Source: Nymphaea colorata (lineage: Eukaryota > Streptophyta > Magnoliopsida > Nymphaeales > Nymphaeaceae). From it: a stretch of DNA of 64,000 nucleotides. The notes beneath the pieces are model-generated. The model searched no databases and was not told the origin of the DNA. It was given only the letters and a program-made list of their open reading frames with translations. Where the stretch lies: assembly GCF_008831285.2 (NCBI RefSeq), contig NC_045143.1:18565655-18629654 (forward strand), in the 5' to 3' direction. The first letter of the stretch is position 1; every line of letters starts with the position of its first letter. Made by a program: the position numbers and the translations under genes. Shown here piece after piece: positions 33,172-43,389 of the stretch.

Positions 33172-34489
33172 TCTTCCGTAACACAAAGAGAGAGGCTGTG
33201 CAGGAGCCCTTGTCGCAGTCTTTGATAACCTCTGTCCATTGTTCATTCATGGTGTGTCTCCCTATGTTATTTTGTTATCTTCTTGCTTAGCATTTTTTAT
33301 TTGATCGAATCAATTAAATTGAAGATACATTTTTACAACTTCTTTTATTTGTCTCCTCGTATATTAAGTCAGCCATAGGATCTGATGGTTGTTCGAATGT
33401 TTGTTAAAGTCTAAAAGATTGACTAGACTGTTTTCTTTATTTTCGATGTTTTGGATGCATAGAGAATTGGACTATTTGGTTTGGAGCATAATGTTGTATG
33501 TCATTCATTTATGGATTATCCTACTATGCTGCATTGACATCTCTTAGTAACTTTCTTGTTTGGAAGTCTTAGATGCTAACAGTTTTTTTGTATCTCTGAG
33601 TTTGCACTGAAAAGCCATGAGTTCGTCTATGAAACTTAAAACATGCAATCATATTTTACTAGCAACCATATAATTCTGAGTTAATTGCAGGCCCATGTTG
33701 GCAATCATCAATTATAGCACCATGTTAATGATAATCAATCTAGTGCTAGCTCTATCAACTTGCTGTCCATTTTATGGCAAGTTTGTTATATATATTCTAA
33801 GGTGAGTTTCTCCATTTGGTCACTATGGCTTAGGTTGATGTCTTATAAAGCATGTTCAACCCGATTTGGCAGCATACAAGTTCAACCTGAAATGTCCTAA
33901 CCAATTTCAAATGGGCCTCCTTTTGGAGATTAATTGCAGCAAAATTCTGTACTGTTTGGTCTAAAACAGGGTTTTTTAGTTAAAGACCAGACATTGGTCC
34001 TTTCGGAGGCTTCATGAAAACAATGTGTTCATGAAGTTAACTTGTGTCTGCCAGCTGGTTAACTCTTGTCTACTCCTATGTTTGATAAGTTCATGAAGTC
34101 AATTTGTATCCGCTGGATTACAATGATGTGGTCTCATGTTTGATGTATATAATTCTTGTCAAATTGATGCTTTACTAGCACAAAAAATTGCTGAATTGTT
34201 GGAAGAATGATTGGAAATTAAACTTGTAGTTGCTTTGAAATATATAAAAGAATCATGTACTTGTAAAATTAGAAAAGATGTATGATTTTATAATTTATTG
34301 ACTTTCCAATGAAGCAAGTAGTGTACCTTGCAAACAATTCAACTGTGTAATGTCTTGGGACCCTACCAATGTGGTGATGTAGTTGTGTCTAAGGAAGGCA
34401 TGATTTATTTGTAAGAAATAGTGGGAACCAAAACACATGTTTGGAGAATAATATTTGAACATTTATTCTTACATTTGAGTGGAACACAG

Positions 34490-34770
34490 TGAAAGCAATT
34501 ATATGGATGGTGCACCCAACTTTCTACATTGATGCCAAGGTCTACTGCAAGGAGGAGATTGTGATGACAACATGCATGGCACAATAGGAGTATGTTGTCC
34601 TCGATATGTGGTCCGATAACCACCCTTTCTATCTTAGGGATAAGTTCATGAGACATGGTTTATGACAATGAGGCAGATAAATTCAAGAAGAAATGCAGGT
34701 CACTCTCCAGGTTTATGGACATTCCCATGCTCAAACACAACAAAATTGTGTGCAAAGGGGAAGTGCAAGA
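34490..34770 (+). pseudogene. Pseudogene of plastid ribosomal protein bL31 (RPL31)
   Basis: The plus-strand frame from 34507 reads MVHPTFYIDAKVYCKEEIVM, TTCMAQ, a stop, then EYVVLDMWSDNHPFYLRDKF. After a frame change near 34650 it continues NEADKFKKKCRSLSRFMDIP and MLKHNK. From family knowledge, bL31c has the same order: HPxFxxxAKVYCNGELVMTT, EYVVDVWSGNHPFYLG, VEKFRKKFG and MEIPVLK. A stop in the first block, further stops near 34665-34680 and a frame change show that it is not functional. No transit peptide region or introns are visible, so a partial or processed copy is likely. I see no clear poly-A tail or target duplication. Confidence 0.8.
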
Positions 34771-34779
34771 AATGAAAGT

Positions 34780-36458
34780 TTGGTTTTGCCTTCACCATGT
34801 TATCTCCTTCTTCCCTTTGTCTTTTTTGCTTACAATGATTTTGTCCCTCCTGCTTCTTTTCAGTTCACCATTTTGCTTATGGTCTCCGATGAAATTTAAT
34901 TTGGTTGATGAAATTACATCTGAAACATTGGGTTGTAATTCTTTTGAGAACTCCCTATTCCAACGTCTATCTAACAGCCTACTCTTCCATACGCAAGAAG
35001 TTTGAAACTTTACATGGTGATACGATGATTATCTTCAGATTAATAAGAATGAGAACATTTCGTGTCAGACCAAAGTTTCACATATGCATGCACACCGACG
35101 AGGTTCAAATTTGTAGGCATTTTTGATAGAGAGAGAGAGAGTCTTGATTCAAAGTTTTACTTTTATGCATGAAAATTTAGTCAGTTCTTTTGAAATGCAA
35201 TAATGCACATTTTGTGTACAATTCAAAGAGTCTTCATTCAACTGCATCTTACAAGATAAGAGCTGCATCCTAACACCGGCATTGCAAGTGTGACAATAAT
35301 TCTCAGCCAATTAGCCACTGTCAGAAAACATCTCATTCATTATCAAATGAATATAACATTTATGAGATGAAGGTACTCATTCCTTCTGATCACTAAAAAG
35401 TCCCTATATGATAAGATTCTCAAGGTATAATGGTGCATTCAAGATAATAAACTTCCTGAATGTTAAAACTTTCCTACCATTCTTAGTTTGATTAAAAAAT
35501 TTTAACTCAAAAACATGGTTGATAGCCAAACCACAATTTGCCATAAAACAATGAACTTATGGAAATTTAAAATTTTAAATGGTGAGGAAGTTTAGAAACA
35601 AAGGTAGAGAGATTGGAAAAACTTACATGAGAGAGCAGCATAGACAATTATGTAGAGGATGGATTGTGCATGTGAAAGTGGCATGCCAAGATCAGTTCTT
35701 AATGCAGACATGGGTCGTTCATGATGAAAGTAGGTGTTTCAGATAAACAAATTTGATGGAATTTGAAATAGAACCAATAGTTGCCCACAAGGATTCTACG
35801 TCAAACTTTGCCATCTAAACAAGCTCACACAAGATCATGAGATACAGAAATGGATCAAAGACTAAAGACTAATGTAGGGAAAATGAGCAATGCATATTGT
35901 CTCTCTTGCAGTTTCACAATGTTTTCCCACATAGAAGTAACCGCAACTTCCTTCAGGATGGTAAAATTTTGTCGATCAAAAGAACCATCTTGCAAGGCCA
36001 GTAAAGATGGCTCACAACCACAATCGTGCTTCACTAATTGTCCTCACATGTAAAAGCTCTAGGTTCTCCCCTTCATGGCTGACTAGGGCTGATCATTAAT
36101 GAAATCATAGTTCCAACGATAGGAAAGAAATTCAAACCAGTGGTAGCTCCTTTATCTCCACATCTGAGGCATCCCCATCACAAAAGACACAAGCCCCAAG
36201 TCCTAAATCGCCCCACATGTAAGGGGTCCCACTGACATGAGCTCTTAATACCTTCCTATCCCTGAAACCGAAAATTACCACAAACATCAACCACCTCACA
36301 ACTAAAGGATGGAAAATCAAAGACAAGAACCAAAAAATAAAGTAAAACATAAGAAATGTTAGGGAAAAATCTGGTCATGAGAGCAACAGACAAAGCCATA
36401 TCAGATTTGGCAAAATCAGGTAGTGGTTTGGGGTGGCTTCTTCCGGCAGTTGACAGTG
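34780..36458. other. Spacer, no gene recognised
   Basis: Short open frames without recognisable domains. A small GA run lies near 35129-35142. Nothing else can be named. Confidence 0.5.
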
Positions 36459-36463
36459 GGGAG

Positions 36464-36784
36464 TACAAAACCTCACACTAAAACAGAGAAGGCAAGATGT
36501 AGCGTGGTTCAACCTTTAGGTCTATGTCCACGGAAGAAATTATTCTCTTGCTTGTTGATTTTCTCATATCTTTATATACTCAGTCTACACGTTTATCAGC
36601 TCCCCAATTCTTGGGATTTACTTGATTTACACAATCATGAGTTTCCACATTTTGTGGAATAGTTACTAAACTAAAGTTATCTTTATCAGCGTAAATCTTT
36701 CTTTTAATAGCATCGACTTTATCTTCAATGGCAATATTGGAGTCTTTGATTTTGTTGTTGCCAAGTTGGTGGTATGCCTTATTA
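36464..36784 (-). repeat. 3' LTR of the 36-kb copia element
   Basis: 321 bp, nearly identical to 41132-41461 apart from substitutions and indels, for example a missing AGTCAAGAG-like stretch relative to the other copy. It follows the polypurine tract at 36785-36795. Confidence 0.92.
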
Positions 36785-36819
36785 TCCCCCTCACAAGATG
36801 AATGCTCAAGGAAGAGTGT

Positions 36820-37400
36820 TTAGATTGAAGCGTAAGTTCTCAAAAGCAGTTGAGTGAGAGGCTTCGTGAGAATATCAGCCAGTTGATCAGTACTAGGAAT
36901 ATAGCGAACTTCAAGATGATGCTTCATGATATGGTCCCGAACAAAATGAACGTCGATCTCAATGTGCTTGCTTCTATTATGAAACACAGGATTTGTAGAA
37001 AGAGAAGTCATGTTGATGTTAACACACCATAAGCATGGAATGTGTGGCATAGTGAAGTGCAACTCCTGAAGTAAATAGGTGAGCCATAACACCTCAGAGG
37101 AATAAGAAGCCAAACCATGATATTCTGCCTCGGTACTAGACCGAGCAACAGTGGGCTGTTTGCTAGCAGACCATGAGACAAGAGACGAACCCATGAAAAT
37201 AGCAAATCCTCTAGTAGACTTTCGATCACTAACATTTCTGGCCAAGTCTGCATTAGTGTAAGCATCAATCTAAAAATTTGGTGGCTGGTTTTAAGAGAAG
37301 ACCAGAAGATATTGTCGCCTTGACATAGCATAAAATACGTTTGACCACAGTCTTGTGGACTGTAGTGGGATGCTACATGTATTGACATACTTTGTTAACA
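36820..37400 (-). pseudogene. Copia RNase H
   Basis: The minus-strand frame 37245-36820 encodes NVSDRKSTRGFAIFMGSSLV, SWSASKQPTVARSSTEAEYH, HIEIDVHFVRDHI and STDQLADILTKPL, all standard copia RNase H motifs. The domain's first motif lies upstream across a stop (a DAYTNADLA-like segment near 37265-37240). It ends shortly before the polypurine tract. Confidence 0.85.
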
Positions 37401-37409
37401 GCAAAAGAG

Positions 37410-38467
37410 AGATCAGGTCATGTAAGAGTGAGATATTGAAGTGCTCCAACAAGTTGCCGATAAGGAGTTGGTTCTGGTAAGAGCTCCCTATCATGTTTGG
37501 ACAGTTTGAATGAAGTCAACATAGGTGTCGTGTTTGGCTTTGCATCAACCATGTTAGCCTTTCCGAGGAGATCAAGCATGTATTTTTCTTGAGAAAGAAA
37601 TTGACCTTTGGAAGAGAATGATGCCTGAATACCCAAAAAGTAGTGGAAGAGTCCAAGATCTTTGATGCCAAATTCTTGGTCAAGAGTATTGATGATTGAC
37701 TCAATCATTGTAGTGTGGTTGCCCTTAATAATGATGTCATCAACATAAATCAAGATATATAGCACAGAATATTGCCGAAATTGCATAAAGAGAGAAGGAT
37801 CAACCTTAGACTCAACGAAACCCAAAGAGACCAAAAAAGTGGTGAGGCGGTGGAACCAGGCCGGAGGGGATTGTTTTAAACAATAAATGGCCTTATGCAA
37901 TTGACAAACGTGCTAGAAAAATTGTCATCAATGAAGCAAGGCGGTTGTACCATATATATTTTCTCAGTGAGAACTCCATGTAGAAATACATTATGAACAT
38001 CAAGCTGTCAAATAGTCTAACCATAAGTAAAGGACTCTTATAGATGTGGGTTTTACTACGGGACTGAAGATTTCGAAGTAGTCAATGAGGTGCTCTTGGG
38101 TATAGCCTTTGGTGACTAAGAGAGCTTTGCACCGTTCAAGTGTGCCATCAGCTTTCCTCATAAATACGAAAAACCCATTTGGAACCAATGATGTTAGCAG
38201 AGGCTGGTGGAGGAACAAGGGTCAACGTTTCATTTTTTGGTGGGAGCTGTAAGTTCCACTTTCATGGCATTGACCCAGTGAGGGTGTTTTAAAGCTTGAA
38301 TCACACTGGTAGGTTCGGAAAAACCCATTTGGAACCAATGATGTTAGCAGAGGCTAGTGGAGGAACAAGGGTCCACGTTTCATTTTTTGGTGGGAGCTGT
38401 AAGTTCCACTTTGATGGCATTGACCCACTGAGGGTGTTTTAAAGCTTGAGTCACACTGGTAGGTTTG
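37410..38467 (-). pseudogene. Copia reverse transcriptase with 150-bp internal duplication
   Basis: The frame 37900-37418 encodes AIYCLKQSPPAWFHRLTTFL, then LIYVDDIIIKGN with the intact YVDD site, FGIKDLGLFHYFLGI and a YRQLVGALQYLTLT block, all typical of copia reverse transcriptase. Upstream, 38000-38467 holds the start of the domain (KADGTLERCKALLVTKGYTQ). Before it, the TSVTQALKHPQWVNA-type segment is present twice because of a tandem duplication. Stops separate the pieces. Confidence 0.85.
38168..38467 (-). repeat. 150-bp tandem duplication inside copia pol
   Basis: The segment starting GAAAAACCCATTT at 38168 repeats at 38318 with an exact 150-bp period and about six substitutions by eye. 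The period is 50 codons, so the duplication keeps frame. It repeats the LKHPxWVNA stretch that precedes the reverse transcriptase. Confidence 0.92.
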
Positions 38468-40083
38468 GTTTCAAGGTTTAAATACATGAGATAGGTTTCA
38501 ATGATAGGATATTTAGATATGGTATAAGTTTTGGTCTTTAAAGAGCCAGTTTGGGAATAGGTGACCATGGTGTGGGGGTGGTGTGGTTGGGAAGGAATGA
38601 TAGAAGGGTCGGACACTATTGGTAGTTCAGGCTCTATAGGTGGATCACGAGTACAGGGGATGGTGGGAGATGATAGTTCAAGGGTTGAGGAAGGATTGGG
38701 AGAAGTTGGTTGGGTAGTGGAAAAGTGAGTAAAGTTGGGTTGATGGGGCACAGCTGAGGTAGGCATGGTTATGACTAAGGGTAATGTAGGTGCAATTTCA
38801 TTGTGTGTGGGCTTGCCTATCGACGCCGTGGTTTTGAAGGGATATAATGCTTCATCAAATACCACATGTCTACTAATAAGAAGTTTGTTCGCGTCCCAAT
38901 CAAAGCAAATATACCCTTTGTGTTGGCTATTGTACCCAAAGAAGACATATTGCTCACTGCGAAACTGCAATTTGTGAGAGTTGAAATCACATAGACATGG
39001 ATAGTAGGCACATCTAAAGACCTTTAGAAATTTATGATCTGGAGATTTTTTGAACAACACTTGATATGGTGACTTCATATTAAGAACCCAAGTTGGTATT
39101 CTATTAATCAAGAACACAGTAGTTTTAAAAGCAAAATCTCAATATCTATAAGGCAAACCAACATATGCAAGAAGAGCCAGCCCTGTGACAACTATGGGCC
39201 TATCTTTTCTTTCTATACTTCCATTTTGTTGGTGAGCATGTGGACAAGCAACTCTATGAACAATGTCAATCTGTTTGAAATAGTTGGAGACAATTCTATA
39301 TTCTCCTTCCCAATCGCTTTGAACGACCTTTACTTTTCTATCAAATTGCCACTCTACCATCACTTGAAAAGTTTTAAAAATGGAGAGCACATCTGATTTG
39401 CTTTTGATAATGTATATCCAAGAAAAGCAAGAGAAAGCATCCATGAAATTAACATAGTAACTATAACCATGTATAGATGAAGTAGCTGAGAGTCCCCAAA
39501 CATCAATAAAAATTAAATCAAGTGGAGCATCAATCTTGTGTTGTGTTGTGTCAGTGCAAAAGGAAGAGCATGACTTTTCCTTTTTTTGACATGCATCACA
39601 TATTTTACTATAAGTCATGCTGCTAATAGTTCTAAAATCAGGATGTCCCATCCGGTTATTCCAATCAGCAACGGAGGCCCATTCTCCTATAAGTGTTGTT
39701 TTTTGATGAGTTGCATCATACTGCTTAACCTGTTGTAACTTCAGCTGATATAAACCTCTATTATTTGCTCCTTCCAGAAGTTTCTCCTCTGTTGTCTGAT
39801 TCTTAACATAACAACAATTTGCATCAAATTCAAAGACAACATCATTATCATGGGAAAATTTATGCACAGATAGTAGATTCTTGGAGATAGTAGGAACATG
39901 CAACACATTATTTATGAAAAACTTTGAGTTTGAGCTATAGAGAGAAACATTACCAACATTATTGATTTGAAGAACAGCACCATTTCCAATTCTCAACTGA
40001 TCCTGCCCATGATATTCAAGTGCATAGATAAATTGTTTAGGTCTACAGTCACATGATGGGTGGCGCTGGTGTTTGGATACCAA
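38380..40083 (-). pseudogene. Copia GAG-pre-integrase and integrase
   Basis: The 314-codon frame 40083-39139 holds GAG-pre-integrase (VLHVPTISKNLLSVHKF, NRGLYQLKLQQ), the HHCC site (WNNRMGHPD, then CDACQK) and the integrase core. The core's first Asp is in IFIDVWG, its second in VVQSDWEGEY (G to W next to the Asp region) and its Glu in HQQNGSIERK. The 245-codon frame 39117-38380 continues with INRIPTWVLNMKSPYQVLF, a YVFFGYNSQHKGYICFD segment and a Pro/Ser-rich linker towards the reverse transcriptase. A stop at about 39130 divides the two frames. Confidence 0.85.
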
Positions 40084-40167
40084 AAACCTTCATCGCTTTG
40101 AGGCCTAGTTTCCATATGATAAGCCTCTGGAGAAGAGATTCCTTTTGAAATTTGTACGCTTTGTAGT

Positions 40168-41105
40168 TCAATGCACCATGTCTTGTTTTCCTACAAGCTT
40201 GGCATACAGTTCAACATTGAGAAGAAAAATGTCCACAATTGCCACAAGCATGGCAAGTAAACATTTTATCCTAAGGATAACTTCTTGAATGCCCTCTTTG
40301 TTGTCTAGTTTTTTCTTTGTAGTTGTGATTCTTAAAATTCTGTCGATGCACCATATTGGCTGATGGATCTTCAAAACTTTCATGTTTTGAAATTTTAGAT
40401 TCGTGAATGAGAAGTAAAGAATATAACTCTTCCAGATTTGTGGGATCAACACGAGTGTGCAATGAAATTTTTAGAGCATTGTATTCATCTATGGGAAAAC
40501 CAGAAAGAATATTCATAACGAGGTCTTCTTTGTTGACGGGCTTGGAGGCCATAGCTAACTGATGAGCTATGCCTTTGGCTTTATGAAAATATATTGTTAT
40601 AGAATCAGTTCCCTTTTTCAGGTTTTGTAATGCAGATTTGAATTGCTGCATTTTTGCTTTAGACTGAGCAGAGCGTAAATACGCTTTAAGGTGGTTCAGG
40701 ATTTGTAAGACGAGTCAAGGCCTACAACTTGACTGTGTACAATTTCAGTTAACGATGAGATGATCCAACTCAGTAATCACCTCGATGCTATTCCAGAAAC
40801 ACTAGATTTAGAATAGTTTCCTTGTTGTCATCAGCAGACAAGAATGCATTTGGACACTTGAATGAACCATCAATATATCCCATCATATTGTAACTCTTAA
40901 GCATAGGTGTAAACTGAGGCTCCCAAAGTAGATAATTGTCGGATGACAATTTTATGGATAAAAAATGCTAAAAACTGGGGGCAGCAGGTATGATGGAGGA
41001 AGTCAAACCTGAAAACAGTTGATTTATGACATCTGATTCTGATTTTGATGAAGCCACAACGATGTTGTGGGTGTTCCCCTTTAGTGTTGATGGTTGAGAC
41101 GCCAT
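40168..41105 (-). pseudogene. Copia gag, broken
   Basis: The ATG at 41105 opens MASQPSTLKGNTHNIVV, just inside the 5' LTR and primer site. A later frame, 40651-40271, encodes a gag block (QFKSALQNLKKGTDSITIYF, then ILSGFPIDEYNALKISLHTR). A zinc-knuckle-like CGNCGHFSSQC lies near 40235-40200, degraded. Stops and frame changes between 40970 and 40650 break it. Confidence 0.82.
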
Positions 41106-41131
41106 CGATGAATGTTGGAGTTGTGATACCA

Positions 41132-41461
41132 TACAAAACCTCACACTAAAATAGAGAAGGCAAGATGTAACATGGTTCAACATTTAGGTCTACGTCCACG
41201 GAAGAAATTATTCTCTTGCTTGTTGATTTTCTCAAGTCAAGAGATGTCTTTATATACTCAGTTTACATGTTTATCAGCTCCCCAATTCTTGGGATTTACT
41301 TGATTTACACAATCATGAGTTTCCACATTTTGTGGAATAGTTACTAAACTACGGTTATCTTTATCAGTGTAAATCTTTCTTCCAATAGCATTGACTTTAT
41401 CTTCTACTCAATATTGGAGTCTTTGATTTTGTTGTTGCCAAGTTGGTTGTATGCCTTATTA
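41132..41461 (-). repeat. 5' LTR of the 36-kb copia element
   Basis: 330 bp, pairs with 36464-36784. It is followed on the element strand by the primer binding site at 41131-41120 and flanked outside by the GGGAG target duplication. Confidence 0.92.
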
Positions 41462-41469
41462 GGGAGGTT

Positions 41470-41920
41470 GCTGATAGCTCTCCCAATAGGGTATCCCACA
41501 GCATTCTCAGTAGCTGCTGGGAACTGCTGTCATTGGGAGAGCATGATAGAGAGAGAGAGCATGAGATATCAAGATACCATGAGAGGTTGAGAGAGAGACA
41601 AAGAGAATCAGCAGCAGAGGGCTTACCTTAAGGCTGCAAACGGGCGGCACCAGTGGCCAGCAGACTGCAATGGAACGAAAGGCAAATTGCACACCGATGG
41701 AGAGAGAGGGCGGGAGAGAAGAGATCGGGAAAGACGGGGAGAGAGGAAGCTTTCTTTGCATGAGGGAGGGAAACACTGAGTGATTTTGTGCCCCTCTTTT
41801 TTTTTAAATTGTTAAGTAAATGGCCGTCCGATGTAAGCAGATGGTACGGTCTTGCCTCATTGTACGGGATACAATGAGAAGATAGAGTAACGAGAAAGTT
41901 TCTCTCACTCTTTCTCTCTC

Positions 41921-41972
<52 letters not shown>

Positions 41973-42950
41973 ACAGGACACTTGTTTGCAGGAATACCAT
42001 ATCAAGTTTAATTTCTCTTAGAAGAAACATGAATACTTATGGACGTACCAAGTATATCATATATTAATATAAATAATGAACCTTACAATTCTTTTTTCAA
42101 GATATTTTGATTATTTAGTTATGGCTAACAAATATGATCTATAATATAATCCAACAAGGGCTTCAAGTATAGCAGAATCAACATAACATATATGTTTAAG
42201 TTTTTTCTTTCTTTTCTTATAACTTGCAATTAATAATGTTGTTAATCTTTGTTGTTTTTGTTATACTAGAACCTTATAGTGAAGCACTGAGTCTCAGTAA
42301 ATATGTATTTCTTCATATCTACCTGTGCTGATTATAAAAATCAACTTTGAATTATAGGTTAATTTTATTTGTTTTTAATTTTATTATTATATGCAAACAT
42401 ATATAAGATGCAACCACCAATATGGACTAATTAAGCCAATTTCTCCTCAAGTCAGCTAATTCTTTTAAGGGGGTCATGTCAACTTCATTATTCATGTCAC
42501 ATCTGCAACTTGCAAATGTGATATTAATAATTGGTCTTGTATTGTGTTGAGGGCAACTTCACCACGCTAAGTACTTTTGCTCCATTAAGTACATGAACTA
42601 AGTGCACATAGAAATATACAAATCCATTTATGAAAAAATCATTTTACATATATGGAACCTTAAGCGTCATTAGTCAAATGGTGTTAACTAAATGTCCTCA
42701 ACACGAAAAAAAATTGGAAATTTGTTGGCCTTTCTTGTAAATATTACACAACTTCATATATCCAATTGCTTGAAACTAATTGAAATCATTGAATAAGTTG
42801 ACATAATTAAAAACTACACATATATAAAGAGAGAAAGAGAGTGAGAGAGAGAGAGGGTCAATATCTATGCCCAGTAGGGATTCCTTCTCATCAGGGCCGG
42901 CCGATACATTTATCTAGCAGCCTTAACTCACACACATGCCCCGATGCGTG
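41470..42950. other. Spacer with MULE-end-like and GA-rich sequence
   Basis: 41520-41770 is GA-rich. At 41825-41905 the words GGCCGTCCGATGT and CGAGAAAGTTT followed by a TA tract recall 8840-8920 (GATCGGACGGC ... GAGAAAGTTT then TA), so this may be another end of the same repeat family. No coding frame is recognisable. Confidence 0.35.
41923..41970. repeat. (TA)n microsatellite
   Basis: A pure TA tract of nearly 50 bp after a CT-rich stretch. Confidence 0.95.
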
Positions 42951-42965
42951 CATCGGTGTCTACTA

Positions 42966-43255
42966 GAGGATTTCTCCAATCAAACCAGCTGGCATAATCC
43001 ATGTTTTGGCCACTTGTTGTGATGGGATGGAGGATTTTTCCAATCTAGAGGAATCCATATTTCAATCACCTACTGAGAGAGGATAGAAGATTCCTCCAGT
43101 CAAACCCAGCTGGAGGAATCCACGTTTCAGCCATCTGTTGTGAAAGACTGAAGGATTCATCCAATCTTGGAGGAATCCATATTTCAGCTATCTACTATGA
43201 GAGGATAGATGACTCCTCCAGTTAAACCCAGCTGGAGGAATCTACGTTTCAACCA
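42966..43255. repeat. Tandem repeat with 120-bp dimeric period
   Basis: Five units start near 42966, 43029, 43086, 43150 and 43207, alternating between about 63 and 57 bp. Odd units carry CAAACCCAGCTGG and GGAATCCACGTTTC; even units carry CCAATCT and GGAATCCATATTTC. Every unit opens with a GAGGATTTCTCC-like word. Odd units match odd and even match even, so the true period is a 120/121-bp dimer. Confidence 0.85.
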
Positions 43256-43389
43256 CCCGATGGATTTCATTAAGTGACTTTTATTCATCCATGCACCTTG
43301 ATGCATCCACCCTACAGACTATCACCTAGTGTGTTTATCTGGAAGCAGCAATTACTTATGCACATACCCCAGCTGGAGAATGTTCACAA

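Larger units (their letters stand above)
32651..34480. other. Spacer, no gene recognised
   Basis: Apart from the TTC and GT microsatellites nothing is recognisable. A short open stretch at 32777-32851 ending in a GTGAGC donor-like site could be an exon, but nothing around it supports one. Confidence 0.45.
36464..41461 (-). mobile_element. 5.0-kb copia element with TA...TA LTR ends, decayed
   Basis: LTRs at 36464-36784 and 41132-41461 flank a minus-strand gag-pol. The flanks carry a 5-bp duplication, GGGAG, at 36459-36463 and 41462-41466. The primer site (TGGTATCACAAC, 41131-41120) is 10 of 12 identical to the initiator-Met type and abuts the 5' LTR. The polypurine tract (TGTGAGGGGGA, 36795-36785) abuts the 3' LTR. 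On the element's own strand each LTR begins TAATAAGG and ends TTTTGTA, so the ends are TA...TA rather than TG...CA. Coding frames are long but interrupted. A 150-bp tandem duplication lies in pol. The integrase and RNase H sequences resemble the Ale/Retrofit lineage from memory. Confidence 0.93.
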
